Shown in pieces: positions 44,429-54,255 of a stretch of 64,000 nt of DNA. Origin of the DNA: Zavarzinella sp. (GTDB lineage Bacteria; Planctomycetota; Planctomycetia; Gemmatales; Gemmataceae); contig JAWKTI010000001.1 in NCBI GenBank assembly GCA_041399155.1, positions 1,860,001 through 1,924,000 on the forward strand. Direction: 5' to 3'. Below the pieces are notes generated by a model that was given only the letters and a program-made list of their open reading frames with translations, was not told the DNA's origin and made no database searches. Position 1 is the stretch's first letter. Each line of letters starts with the position of its first letter. The position numbers and the translations under genes were made by a program.

Positions 44429-46888
44429 CTATTTGCCGAAAATTTTCAGAATTGAGAAATAATCATCCGTCCACAGGCCCACGTTCGGATTTGATTCGAG
44501 GCTTGTCCAACGGCTGTCCTGCTGTAAGGCATTTAATGCCAGGGGGCTTTTTGTCAGTGCAATCCAAGTGGAGGGATTTTTACCAACGATATATCCAGGC
44601 TTGTTTTCATCAGTACCATGGTAGTCGGTCATCACGATCGCCTTTAGCCCTAGTTCCGTGGCAATCCTTTCCACCACTGGTTCCAGGTTGAGATAGCGGT
44701 TAGAGATATGAATCCCCACAATGCCGTTTTCTTCCACATGGTTGAAGTAGAGTTCCACCGCCTGCTTGGTCAACAGGTGTGGTGGGATGGAATCGGAACT
44801 GAACGCATCGACCAGAATCATCCCCCAGCGTTGGCTGGAGCGTTCCAGGCTCAGGCGGGCATCGCCCATATCAAATTCCAGTTGTACCCCGGCATCTTTT
44901 GCGTCCTGAAGATACGTAAAATACTTGGGTGGTTCAACTACTTTGCGAACCAGTGGGTCGATTTCAAAAAAGGTCATTTTCTGATCTTTCTCACCGTAGG
45001 CTGCCAACGTCCCCGTTCCCAGGCCAATGCAGGCCACAGAGCTGTTTTTCAGAACACCCACATCAAGCAATTCGTGGAAGGATTCAAACATATCACCAAC
45101 AGCAGCGGTGCGGTGGTAATAACTCAACGGGATTCGACCGGGGCGATCACGGGCATCCTGGGTTTCCATCAGTCCAGCCATTGCACTGATTGGATCACCC
45201 GCACCCAGTGGCATCAGTGCATCCATAATTGACAGCTCTTTTGCATACAGGTGCTGGTAGCCATGCACCGTGCTGCCATGGGACATGACTCGAAGTTTCA
45301 ATACTTCCGTATCTGATTCATCATCTAATTGAATTTTAAACGCACCATAATAACTGCGGAAATTGGCTGCTTTCAAATCAGGATCTTTGATTCGAGCTTC
45401 TTCCCGATAAATGTTCAAATACATACCGAGAAAAATGCAGGTAATGCATACTGCAAATCGAACTGGCCGTTCTACAAAGAGATAACTGACCAGCAATGGC
45501 ACACCAAACAAGATTAACAGTGGGCCCGATTTGTTTTTTGCGATTGCTCCTACACCAATCGCGTTGAATACGGCCTTAAATCCAACGACAATTTCGTCAA
45601 AAAATACGTACATCAGGCGAACACTGAGCAAAATACTGAGACCAACAATCACCACGATAATCCATTCATTACTTTTCGCAGGTTCCTGCTCTTTGCCAGC
45701 AATTATTTTCATTGCAGGTGGAATCAGCACCGCACAGACCATCAGACCGACATCGTATTCCACAAAGGTAACAAATATGACCGGTGCCACGATGGCATTG
45801 AATAAGCCCCCCAGCATGCCACCGATTGACATGTACAGGTAAAATTGAGTCAGATAAGTCGTGGATGGGCGCAATCGAACCAATTCACCGTGGCACATGA
45901 GTGCGAGAATAAAGAAGCAAAACACATTCAAGCCAAGTTCGATCCAGAGGTTCGGTTTTACGTTCGATATTTGCAAAAAAACCAATAACAACACTGCAAT
46001 CGGTGCGATGATGCTGACGACCTGGTGAACCGGCCCACCCACCGTTTTGGAAAAGACGATCACAAATGTCAGCAGATAAAGCGACAGTGGGATAATCCAA
46101 AGCATGGGAGCAGACAGAATGTCTTGTGTCAGCTCATTGGTGACACTTAACAACAGACTGGATGCGGTGGCAGCAAGTAGCACCCACCTGCCCTTTCTGC
46201 CCCACGTGGGTGCGGCTACACCTTCACCTAATTTATTAGGTGCGGGTGCGATGGTGCGACGCACTGGCAACCACCAGAGGGATGGGATACAGAACGCCAT
46301 CAAGCCCACAAACAACATTAACACGCCAGACCAGATCCAGGCCTGATCATTCACACGAAATTCAGGCTCAATGAATAGTGGATAGCCCAACAATGCGATG
46401 AGGCTACCTAAATTGCTGGCACCATAGAGAAAATAAGGATCATCCGCAGTGCGGTGGGCGGTATGGGAGAACCATTTTTGCAGCAGTGGTGCCGTCGTTG
46501 ACACCAGAAAGAATGCAGGTCCAATTGCCACCACCAGTATTTGCAATACCCCTAAAACCGGTAATGAACTTCCCTGTGGTGCGAGTGCTTTTGCTATCGG
46601 AATTGTGGTAGATGGTTCGGTAAAACTGGCACTTCCGGCCTGATAGAGCACCACCAGTACCACCACAATTCCATGGATAATAATCTGCTTCCGCAAACTG
46701 GGCATACTGCCCAGGTAGTGGGCGTAGAGGTACCCCAGAAGCAGGATAATCTGAAAAAACAACATGCACGTATTCCAGACACTCGACGATCCTCCCACCA
46801 GAGGGAGAATCATTTTGCCAATCATCGGTTGCACCAGAAAGAGCAGCACCGCACTGGTGAACATGGCCAGCCCAAATCGAAGCGCCAT
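44429..46888 (-). CDS. Fused membrane (MFS-like)/spermidine synthase protein
   Basis: 819 residues. The first half has about ten or more membrane helices (VLLFLVQPMIGKMILPLVGGSSSVWNTCMLFF is the typical opening). The second half (about 530-810) is a spermidine-synthase-like Rossmann domain: VACIGLGTGTLAAYGEKDQKMTFFEID, FDMGDARLSLERSSQRWGMILVDAFSSDSIPPHLLT and GIVGIHISNRYLNL. This fused family is widespread but its reaction is untested; aminopropyl transfer is inferred from the domain. Stop is four bases from the ATP-grasp gene start on the same strand, so the two likely form an operon. Confidence 0.9.
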   Translation of the reverse strand: MALRFGLAMFTSAVLLFLVQPMIGKMILPLVGGSSSVWNTCMLFFQIILLLGYLYAHYLGSMPSLRKQIIIHGIVVVLVVLYQAGSASFTEPSTTIPIAKALAPQGSSLPVLGVLQILVVAIGPAFFLVSTTAPLLQKWFSHTAHRTADDPYFLYGASNLGSLIALLGYPLFIEPEFRVNDQAWIWSGVLMLFVGLMAFCIPSLWWLPVRRTIAPAPNKLGEGVAAPTWGRKGRWVLLAATASSLLLSVTNELTQDILSAPMLWIIPLSLYLLTFVIVFSKTVGGPVHQVVSIIAPIAVLLLVFLQISNVKPNLWIELGLNVFCFFILALMCHGELVRLRPSTTYLTQFYLYMSIGGMLGGLFNAIVAPVIFVTFVEYDVGLMVCAVLIPPAMKIIAGKEQEPAKSNEWIIVVIVGLSILLSVRLMYVFFDEIVVGFKAVFNAIGVGAIAKNKSGPLLILFGVPLLVSYLFVERPVRFAVCITCIFLGMYLNIYREEARIKDPDLKAANFRSYYGAFKIQLDDESDTEVLKLRVMSHGSTVHGYQHLYAKELSIMDALMPLGAGDPISAMAGLMETQDARDRPGRIPLSYYHRTAAVGDMFESFHELLDVGVLKNSSVACIGLGTGTLAAYGEKDQKMTFFEIDPLVRKVVEPPKYFTYLQDAKDAGVQLEFDMGDARLSLERSSQRWGMILVDAFSSDSIPPHLLTKQAVELYFNHVEENGIVGIHISNRYLNLEPVVERIATELGLKAIVMTDYHGTDENKPGYIVGKNPSTWIALTKSPLALNALQQDSRWTSLESNPNVGLWTDDYFSILKIFGK

Positions 46889-46968
46889 AAAAACTCATTA
46901 GAGAAATACGTGGTTACTTATCTGTTGGGATAGGTAGTAAACGCGGGAAAAGCAATCAGGTCTGATTG

Positions 46969-46992
46969 AATGAGAAAAATGTGCTGAATTCT
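46969..46992. promoter_or_regulatory. Inverted repeat in the gap upstream of the fused synthase gene
   Basis: AATGAGAA and TTCTCATT form a perfect 8-bp inverted repeat with an 8-base spacer, followed by a run of Ts on the plus strand. It lies between the PIG-L stop and the fused synthase start, about 80 bases upstream of the latter. Operator and terminator are both possible. Confidence 0.3.
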
Positions 46993-47013
46993 CATTTTTT
47001 TGACAATTTTGAT

Positions 47014-47039
47014 GCCAGATCTGATATTTTAGATCTGGC
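47014..47039. terminator. Strong hairpin after the PIG-L deacetylase gene
   Basis: GCCAGATCT and AGATCTGGC form a perfect 9-bp stem with an 8-base loop, 18 bases beyond the PIG-L stop on the minus strand. No clean T-run follows on that strand, so it could instead be an operator for the downstream gene. Confidence 0.45.
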
Positions 47040-47056
47040 AATAATTTCAAATGCGT

Positions 47057-47803
47057 TTAGCCCAATAACTCTACTAAAAGATTGTTCTGCGGATAACTAT
47101 GCCCCAGGTGTTGGCGGAAACCTTCTGCAAATGGGACACCTAGAGCTTTTCCTTGTGTTTCTGCCCAGTGCTTCATCGCGATGATGTAATCATCAACTCC
47201 ATGGTGGCGAATTAACCACTCCCGCTGACTGGCGTGGGCAGCGAGCATTTTTTCCTTCAAAGGAATCTGTTCAGTGATATTGAGGCGAAATTGTGGAACA
47301 ATTGGTTGCCCAAAAACATCCTTTCCTTCCAGTGGATCACAATAATACAGGTGGGGGATATGTTCCAGAGGTGCGTGCGACCATCTATCGAACAAGTAAT
47401 TTGGGATCGGAGCGGCAAAAGTTGCCCCGCGTACGGTGCGGCTGGTCATTTCATGGTCCATGTGGTAGTCGTCCGGGCTGTGGGTGATTACCAGGGAAGG
47501 ACGTACGGAGACCATGAATTGAACTACTTTTTCCATCAGGGCCTCGGAGTAGATCACTCGCAAGTCCCTCACTTCCAGGCACGTATATTCCGCTCCCATC
47601 AGTGCAGCTGCGTTCGCACCTTCCTGCCGACGAATTGCTGCAATCTCTTCTGGCGAATGTTCGGTGGACCCACAATCACCAGCAGTCATTGTGGCAATGT
47701 GCACCTTCCACCCATGTTCCTGCTGCAGGCGGATCAGCGTTCCAGCACATAAAAATTCGGCATCGTCGGGATGAGCCAGAATGGCAAGCGCGGTTTTCGA
47801 CAT
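47057..47803 (-). CDS. PIG-L/LmbE-family deacetylase
   Basis: 248 residues. Zn-dependent N-acetylglucosaminyl deacetylase fold: AHPDDAE gives metal ligands H11 and D14, and HSPDDYHMDHE gives H117. RRQEGANAAALMGAEY and ALMEKVVQFMVSVRPSLVITH are standard. Homologues include BshB1 and MshB, which make bacillithiol or mycothiol, but many planctomycete paralogues act on unknown GlcNAc conjugates. Cytoplasmic, no signal peptide. Length is usual for the family. Confidence 0.92.
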   Translation of the reverse strand: MSKTALAILAHPDDAEFLCAGTLIRLQQEHGWKVHIATMTAGDCGSTEHSPEEIAAIRRQEGANAAALMGAEYTCLEVRDLRVIYSEALMEKVVQFMVSVRPSLVITHSPDDYHMDHEMTSRTVRGATFAAPIPNYLFDRWSHAPLEHIPHLYYCDPLEGKDVFGQPIVPQFRLNITEQIPLKEKMLAAHASQREWLIRHHGVDDYIIAMKHWAETQGKALGVPFAEGFRQHLGHSYPQNNLLVELLG

Positions 47804-47945
47804 CGATCACTCTCTTTAATTGTGGAAAAAGGTTTGCATGAGTAAATTGTTATGAAAGAGCAGCTAATCTGCTATAGGAGCTGCCATGGCTGTTTTTCAA
47901 ATCTGTGAATACGAGGTGAAAAAGATGAAGAAAAAATGAAAAAGA

Positions 47946-49995
47946 TCAGCGATTGATACCCATCTTTTCTTTCACAGTGAGTTTGACTGGGTCTGGAATC
48001 CAGGGTTCATTATCGCTTGGTCGGAAACCATCCAGTGGGCCCGGAAGTGGCAATGGGCGTTGCCCCGATACTGGAATCACTTCTTTTGCTAAATCGGCAA
48101 TTGGTAAAATGCTGCTGAATGACACTCCACTGGCAGCACCAGAGCTGATGTTGAGCCAGTCAAAAATAAACTGACTGGCCTGTTTGCGGGTAAATTGATC
48201 ACGCTCCATTACCAGTTGATTATATAACATACTGGCTTCGTAAATATTTTCCAGATAGATGGTCAGGTCCCGGAAACTACGGATTTGTGGCCCCACCTGC
48301 TGGGTAGAACCATCACCGGCAAACTGGCTGATCAGAAGGATTTTCTTCCACTCATCAAACGCTTTTTCATAAAGTTTGATTGCCTTGTCAGGACGTAATT
48401 CAATCCGACTGGCAAATAAAGCTTCCTGCTGGAGACGTATGGCCGTTAATGCATCAGTGGTACTCAGTGTCTGAGATTCCACCAGGAAATAATCGAAGTT
48501 GGTCGTTCTGCGGCCATACACGTGTCTTTGCAACCGCCTGTGGGAGAGAAATTCTTCGTAGAGGTCGGGATTATTAATTTCTTCTGGGGTCGCAGCAGGT
48601 GTTAACGTATCCAGGCTGATACCAGGGTGGCGGGCAACATACCGCTTTGCTAACTCCGTCCAACGTTTCAATTCATCCGCATCTTTCACCCAGCCAGAAT
48701 CAGTACCATGCTTTCGCCAACGCGCGTAAGCTTCTGTCCAGGCAGCTTTTGCATTCCCTTCCGTTTTGAGCACTACCCGCGAACTCTGATCGTTGCTCTC
48801 AATCCATGGGGCTCGATTCCCATCGACGCTGTTATCAATGTCCCACCCTGCATCATCCAACCAACCTTCTTTCGTCAGTTTTTCGGCATGATAAGTCTGG
48901 GCACGCATTGGCTGTTGGCGGAAAATGATCAACGCCGGTCGTTTTGGCATGCGATATTTTCGCTTATCAAATTCCCCATCCTCAACGGAAGGATCAGGAT
49001 TTGGTGGAGGAACAATATTGTTGGATTTCGTAAACCAACCGCGCTTTTTTACAAAAGGCGTCCGACTGGTGGTCCCTTAATTCCACATTCCAGGGAAGTT
49101 CATTCACCTGATGTCCAGGATCATATTCTGGAAAGACAGGAAATTGTTTTAAACGCGTTGCTAATTCCGAACTGCCTTTAATGTATCTGCTTGGAATTGA
49201 GCGATTTCTCTTCAAAAAATCGACCACATCCAGAGGGCTTTCAGCGAGAGTCTTGTATTCACCGCGATCCATCCGAATAGCACTTTCTTTCAGACGGCGA
49301 ATCAACTGTGGATTTTTCCGGCAGAATTCTGTAAAAGCCTGCTTGTTGATTTCGCCATTTTCAGGATTAATCAATCGTTCACTGTTCCGATCTTCTTCCG
49401 TCATGCACGACATCTGATAGAGGCATCTCAGTGTCGTCACTTTATCCGAAACGCTGAACTTGTTCTGGTAATAAAAGCCCATATTCCAGCGTAAATCAGG
49501 ATTACGGCGGTTTTGGTCTTCACCTTCCGCAAGAATGTTGATCCCACGGGCGATGTAATAATACATGTCATCCAGTGAATCCATTTCCACTGAAACGTTG
49601 TAAGCGATATTCCAGCTTTGGAATAACCATGGCGAAGTAAAGTGAGGTTGCAGAGTCGTGATCGATTTGACTGTTGTATCCAGCTCGTTCCATTCATGCT
49701 TTTTTGCCTTCTCCATGGCATAATTCCAGAGACCGCAAACTACGATCCCACGAGTACCTGTCAGTAACAGATTAATTGCCGCACCACTCAATCGGGTATC
49801 GCCCTGGCTAAGTTCAGTCAGTTCGAGATATTCTGCCTGGCCATCAATTGTTTTCGAGTAGATGGCATCGCCTGCTTCGCCCATGGGCACACGAATCGTG
49901 CCACGCACCAGCAAGGTGCAGACAAACAGAATAAACATCCCTGCCAGGTAGTATAATTTCCGTCTACTGACGGCTTGTTGATAAATATTTGCCAT
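47946..49995 (-). CDS. Membrane-anchored protein of ABC exporter operon, frameshifted
   Basis: The first part (49995 to about 49053) starts MANIYQQAVSRRKLYYLAG with one N-terminal membrane helix (MFILFVCTLLVRGTI). It then reads through VNELPWNVELRDHQSDAF into a wrong frame. The continuing frame is KKRGWFTKSNNIVPPPNPDP, then the domain starting MPKRPALIIFRQQPMRAQTY and ending VKLTVKEKMGINR at 47946. One extra base in the T4 or A6 run at 49045-49056 accounts for the break; the span is 3n+1 bases and the repaired protein has 682 residues. TPR-like helices are likely (PHFTSPWLFQSWNIAYNVS). Third gene of the operon with an ABC-2 permease and ATPase; family not recognised. Confidence 0.8.
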
Positions 49996-50030
49996 TGGTC
50001 TATCCTATACTTTCGTCATCCCGTGAAGGA

Positions 50031-51965
50031 TTAGGCTGCAATTTCCCGGGCTTTCATGATGTAGTACGCTGAAACAAACCAGCACAACAAATAACCAAAT
50101 AACATCAAGCTGTTCAGAAAAATCAGTTCGAAGTTAATATTGAAACCATAAGCCAAGTAATCGAAAAAACTGTACCTGGTGGTATCTGGCAGCACATACT
50201 CAAATCGGCGTAACACCCACCGATAGCCTTTGTCCATCAGTTGTAGAAAGGCATTAGCAGAATTACTTTCCAGTTCAGCAGCGGCAGTTTTTCTGGTAAA
50301 CAGACGCAATGCAGATTCAGTCGGTCCACCACCCGGATTCTCACCGCGAGCAATGCTGATGATAAAATCAATGAAAGTACCAGCTACTATCAAGCCCACC
50401 GTGATTAAGAGACTGATCACACCAGAAAAATAAGTACTCAGAGTTACCGCAAGTGCTATAACCAGCACCAATCTTAACCACAAGCCATACGCGCCTTTGT
50501 AATAATTCAAGGCAAAACTGCCATTGGATTCCAACAGGTATAAATCGTGCTTCGCCATGCCGAGATACTGGCTGGGTGTATCACACCGCACTCTGACCTG
50601 AAGGCGGGTGCCGGGAATCCCTTCGGGGCCCGGTGGAGGCGAGCCGTTTAATGCGTTTTTGAAAATGCCCGGTGGGATGGGGATTGCCTGTGTATGGTAG
50701 TCTCGAATGTTCTGATTAACGTAAACATAGCGGCCATATTGTTGTGCTAACTCATCGACCTGCTTCCAACGATCCTGCTGGTTAGGTAATGAATTTCGCA
50801 CTTTTTCTACTTTCAGATCAAATTCGTCCTGCTTCGATGGATCCCAGTTGTGGGTCACCACTTCGACACTCATCAGCACGTTAATCCGCTCATCACCTTT
50901 GGTGGTGCGGTAAATATCAAAACCACTTTCCAGTGGAATGGATTCCAATCGAGTTAAACTGCTCGGAAAGCTGCTGAAGTGCCAAACTGCACGCTCAGAG
51001 CTACGACCAGTAATGTATTTTCGGTAAGCTTCTTCGCGACCCACGTCAACACCAGTAAATGCCGCCTGACGAGAGGTGAACTCCAGACGATCACCATAAA
51101 GTGCCACACGAGCTTTCATCGTTTCTTCAACGGCAGCCTTTGGTAAGGTTGAAGTATAAAGAAGCAATAAACTTCCAGTGGACATAATTAACAGAGCGAT
51201 AGTTAATAGCCCCACATAGCCCAAAAATCGCCCCAGGATAATTTCAAAACGCTGGACGGGTTTAGTAACAATCGTGTAGATCGACAAGCTCTTGATGTCG
51301 TTAGGAATACTGAAGCTAGCAAGCAGTACTGCAACAGCAATTAACAGTACAGTCATACCGTTCATTGCTACCTGAATCAGGGTTTTTAACTGGTCTTCAT
51401 CCTTGTCTTGAAAAAACCAGCCAGACGGAAAGAATGCTAGCAACAGAAATCCAAAGAAGACCAGGAAAACCCTCTGACGAATTGCTTCCAGAAAACTGAG
51501 TTTGGCAATTGCAAAAATCCGACGGAAACTCATTTTCGTGCAGTCAAGAATGAAGGGCCACAAAAATGCAGCCAAACCAAACAATCCGCCAACACGCAAT
51601 GACCAATTAAATATCAGATCTTTGCTGCTCGACTTACCTGCGATGATCGCTGCACGATCTTCCGCAGAGAGATTTTCCTGGGTGACCGTTCCCAGCAGAA
51701 AAATCGCAATCAGGTAGCTGACAATTGAAACCGCTGCAAAAGCAAGCTGCGGAATATCCAGACGTTGATTCTTTCGTTTGCCATTACCAGCATCAACATA
51801 GATGGGGTTAACAAACGCATGAATCAGCCAGAGAATCACAGCAATAATGGAAAAGGCACCAGCGTACTCCACCATCAGCAACAGCAGACGAGGAATATCT
51901 CCAAACCGTTGAGGCTCAAATTCAAACTTCATTACCCCAAAAATGGGAAGGAGCGAATCTTGCAC
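50031..51965 (-). CDS. ABC-2-type exporter permease
   Basis: 644 residues. N-terminal membrane helices (EYAGAFSIIAVILWLIHAF, LAFAAVSIVSYLIAIFLLG), a FAIAKLSFLEAIRQRVFLVFFGFLLL segment typical of ABC-2 coupling helices, and helices at NGMTVLLIAVAVLLASF and YVGLLTIALLIMSTGSL. A large soluble insert spans about residues 275-480 and holds mostly beta/loop sequence. Further helices lie toward the C-terminus (LILFLNSLMLFGYLLCWF-like end). Coupled with the ATPase gene 32 bp upstream and the 682-residue protein 35 bp downstream. Substrate unknown. Confidence 0.87.
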   Translation of the reverse strand: MQDSLLPIFGVMKFEFEPQRFGDIPRLLLLMVEYAGAFSIIAVILWLIHAFVNPIYVDAGNGKRKNQRLDIPQLAFAAVSIVSYLIAIFLLGTVTQENLSAEDRAAIIAGKSSSKDLIFNWSLRVGGLFGLAAFLWPFILDCTKMSFRRIFAIAKLSFLEAIRQRVFLVFFGFLLLAFFPSGWFFQDKDEDQLKTLIQVAMNGMTVLLIAVAVLLASFSIPNDIKSLSIYTIVTKPVQRFEIILGRFLGYVGLLTIALLIMSTGSLLLLYTSTLPKAAVEETMKARVALYGDRLEFTSRQAAFTGVDVGREEAYRKYITGRSSERAVWHFSSFPSSLTRLESIPLESGFDIYRTTKGDERINVLMSVEVVTHNWDPSKQDEFDLKVEKVRNSLPNQQDRWKQVDELAQQYGRYVYVNQNIRDYHTQAIPIPPGIFKNALNGSPPPGPEGIPGTRLQVRVRCDTPSQYLGMAKHDLYLLESNGSFALNYYKGAYGLWLRLVLVIALAVTLSTYFSGVISLLITVGLIVAGTFIDFIISIARGENPGGGPTESALRLFTRKTAAAELESNSANAFLQLMDKGYRWVLRRFEYVLPDTTRYSFFDYLAYGFNINFELIFLNSLMLFGYLLCWFVSAYYIMKAREIAA

Positions 51966-51997
51966 CGTTGAGTTCCTTGTTGATGTTAAATTGTGGG

Positions 51998-52933
51998 TTA
52001 CTGTTTATCCGTACGCATGTAACGACGACCTGGACGATCTTTACTTTCCTGAATGACGCGTTTGAACAGGTCTTCAAGTGTGGTGGTGGGGTGACCGATC
52101 GATTCCACCTTACCACCATGCTTTTCGATCAAGACTTGCAGGTCTTTCTTTAATTCATCCGTAATTGGCAGGCCGGTGGCACGCAATTCCATGCGGGCAG
52201 AATCCTCCACCAGTTTGCTGACCATACCTTCTTCCTGAAGGTCGCCGTTGTATAAAATCGCGATGCGGTCACAGACATCCTGCACATCGTCCAGACGGTG
52301 ACTGCACATCAGCACCGTTTTCCCCTGATCCCTCAAATTGTGAATCAATTCCTTCATCCAGATGGTACCCAGTGGGTCCAAACCGGAGGTGGGCTCATCC
52401 AGAATAACAAATTCGGGGTCGTTGATCAGTGCTTGAGCAAGTCCGATCCGCTGACGCATCCCTTTTGAGTATTCTCGCAAGGTACGGCGTTTGTCGTTTT
52501 CCAGACCCACCAATTTAATCAGTTCGGCACTACGCTCCCGACGCACTTCGGGTGGCATGTCAAACAGGCGGCCGTAAAAGTCAAGCGTTTCTTCCGCATT
52601 CAAAAAGCGATACAAATATGATTCTTCTGGCAAATAGCCGATTTTCTCATTTTTGCGAACATCACCTGCAGGCTGGTCAAAAACAGTGGCATCGCCAGAG
52701 GTGGGGAAAAGGAGGCCCAGCAGCAACTTGATTGTTGTCGTTTTGCCTGAACCGTTGGGGCCCAGCAAACCAAAGATTTCGCCCCGTCGAATTTCCAAGT
52801 CTAGGGCGTTCAGGGCAACTTTTTTCTTGCGGCCCCAGAAATCTTTGTAAATCTTTGTCAGGTTGCGGGTTTCGACAATATTACCCGTCTTGGACACCGG
52901 AGCCTTCCCCTGTGGTTCCATTGTTGCAGCCAT
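51998..52933 (-). CDS. ABC exporter ATP-binding protein
   Basis: 311 residues. All nucleotide-binding motifs are intact: Walker A LLGPNGSGKTTTIKLLLGL, Q-loop IGYLPEESYLYRFLN, signature YSKGMRQRIGLAQAL, Walker B FVILDEPTSGLDPLG and the H-loop in MCSHRLDDV. The C-terminal tail (about 230-311) is an extra domain with LEDLFKRVIQESKDR, as in ABC-2 drug, lipid or polysaccharide exporters (NatA/CcmA type). First gene of the three-gene minus-strand operon that also encodes the permease and the membrane-anchored protein. Confidence 0.93.
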   Translation of the reverse strand: MAATMEPQGKAPVSKTGNIVETRNLTKIYKDFWGRKKKVALNALDLEIRRGEIFGLLGPNGSGKTTTIKLLLGLLFPTSGDATVFDQPAGDVRKNEKIGYLPEESYLYRFLNAEETLDFYGRLFDMPPEVRRERSAELIKLVGLENDKRRTLREYSKGMRQRIGLAQALINDPEFVILDEPTSGLDPLGTIWMKELIHNLRDQGKTVLMCSHRLDDVQDVCDRIAILYNGDLQEEGMVSKLVEDSARMELRATGLPITDELKKDLQVLIEKHGGKVESIGHPTTTLEDLFKRVIQESKDRPGRRYMRTDKQ

Positions 52934-53101
52934 TCATCTCTCCAAGACACCCATGCGTTGACTGAAATACGTTCAGCACCCGCCTGCTGGTTCACGCAGG
53001 TGGGGCAATTTCCACCATTTTTTTCATGATAGGAATCTTCGAGAAGCCTGATTAGTTGATTCGCCCAGAGAAAGTCGATTTTTCAGATCTTTGGGTGTCT
53101 A

Positions 53102-54229
53102 CTATCCCACAGATGCCATAGTCGAAACAATTCCGGCAACCGTGCGACCTGCTCTGGTTATTTCCTCAACGGACTGTTGTGCGTGAAAGCTGAATCTCAG
53201 AGATGACCGATTTTTCTCCAATGGCACCCCAATTGCCTTCAAGACTGGGGATGGCAGCAACGAGCCACTGGAACAGGCCGAACCGGCAGAACAGGCAATA
53301 CCAGCAAGATCCAGTTTAATGAGAAGCATTTCCGCACGGCACCCGGGAAAGGCGATGTTGACCACATAAGGTGAACCATCAGTGGGGCTATTGACCTCAT
53401 GTAGCGTGCCTGAAAAACAATCCAAAAATTTTTGCTTTAACAGACTCACTTGAGCAAAATTCGCCGTAAGTTCTTTATTAGCAATAGTTAAGGCACTGGC
53501 CAATCCACAAATCAGTGGGACACTTTCGGTACCAGGTCGCTTACCATGCTGCTGGTGCCCACCGTGCAGTAAAGGACGCAATTTTAATGATTTTTTCACA
53601 ATCAACAGCCCAATTCCCTTAGGGCCACCGAATTTGTGCCCGCTGGCACTAAGACTATCAACATGAAGTTGTCGAAATGAGACTGGGATTTTTCCCACAC
53701 CCTGGGCGGCATCGCAATGCACGACCATTTGTGGGTTCAATCGCCGAATCTCATGGGAAAGTTTCGAAACTTGTTGAATCGCACCCATTTCGTGGTTCAC
53801 TAATTGAAGCGTGCTAATCCCGGGTTGATCCCCAATGTTCCTAATAAAATCTTCATGATTAAGTTGACCATCGGACTTGATCGCACATTTAGAGACTGTT
53901 AAATGTGATTTTCCAAGATATTCCACGGGTGCAAGCACGCACGGGTGTTCTAAATCAGATGTGATTATCTGACGTGCATTGTCTGGCATAAGTCCGAAGA
54001 TTGCCAGATTGTTTGATTCCGTGGCACCACTTGTAAATAAAATCTCGTCTGGGTGGGCATCAAGACAGGTCGCGATTTCTGCAAGAGCGCTTGTCAACCA
54101 CTGCCGGGCAACTTTCCCCACGTGGTGGGGACTGGACGGATTCCCAAACGCTTCCACGCTGGCACGATGCATCACTTCCAGCACTTCTGAACGTGTAGGT
54201 GTCGTAGCGTGATGATCCAGGTAAATCAT
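53102..54229 (-). CDS. Cysteine desulfurase (NifS/IscS-like)
   Basis: 375 residues. PLP enzyme that takes sulfur from Cys for Fe-S clusters or tRNA thiolation. MIYLDHHATTPTRSEVLEVM is the standard start, FTSGATESNNLAIFGL binds the cofactor phosphate, DSLSASGHKFGGPKGIG contains the PLP Lys and ACSAGSACSSGS the catalytic Cys loop. No IscU or SufB neighbours. It sits 26 bp after a methyltransferase gene on the same strand and may be cotranscribed with it and apt. A GC-rich hairpin (about 52985-53004) lies downstream and may end the transcript. Confidence 0.93.
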   Translation of the reverse strand: MIYLDHHATTPTRSEVLEVMHRASVEAFGNPSSPHHVGKVARQWLTSALAEIATCLDAHPDEILFTSGATESNNLAIFGLMPDNARQIITSDLEHPCVLAPVEYLGKSHLTVSKCAIKSDGQLNHEDFIRNIGDQPGISTLQLVNHEMGAIQQVSKLSHEIRRLNPQMVVHCDAAQGVGKIPVSFRQLHVDSLSASGHKFGGPKGIGLLIVKKSLKLRPLLHGGHQQHGKRPGTESVPLICGLASALTIANKELTANFAQVSLLKQKFLDCFSGTLHEVNSPTDGSPYVVNIAFPGCRAEMLLIKLDLAGIACSAGSACSSGSLLPSPVLKAIGVPLEKNRSSLRFSFHAQQSVEEITRAGRTVAGIVSTMASVG

Positions 54230-54255
54230 GTTGACAATTGTTGATTACAAGACAA

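Noticed and set aside
44429..46888. Possible fusion artefact of a transporter and spermidine synthase
   Set aside because: This fused architecture is an established family and the frame is uninterrupted.
52978..53010. GC-rich hairpin with GCAGGTGGGG
   Set aside because: It contains one of the over-represented octamers and lacks a T-run; only mentioned as a possible desulfurase transcript end.
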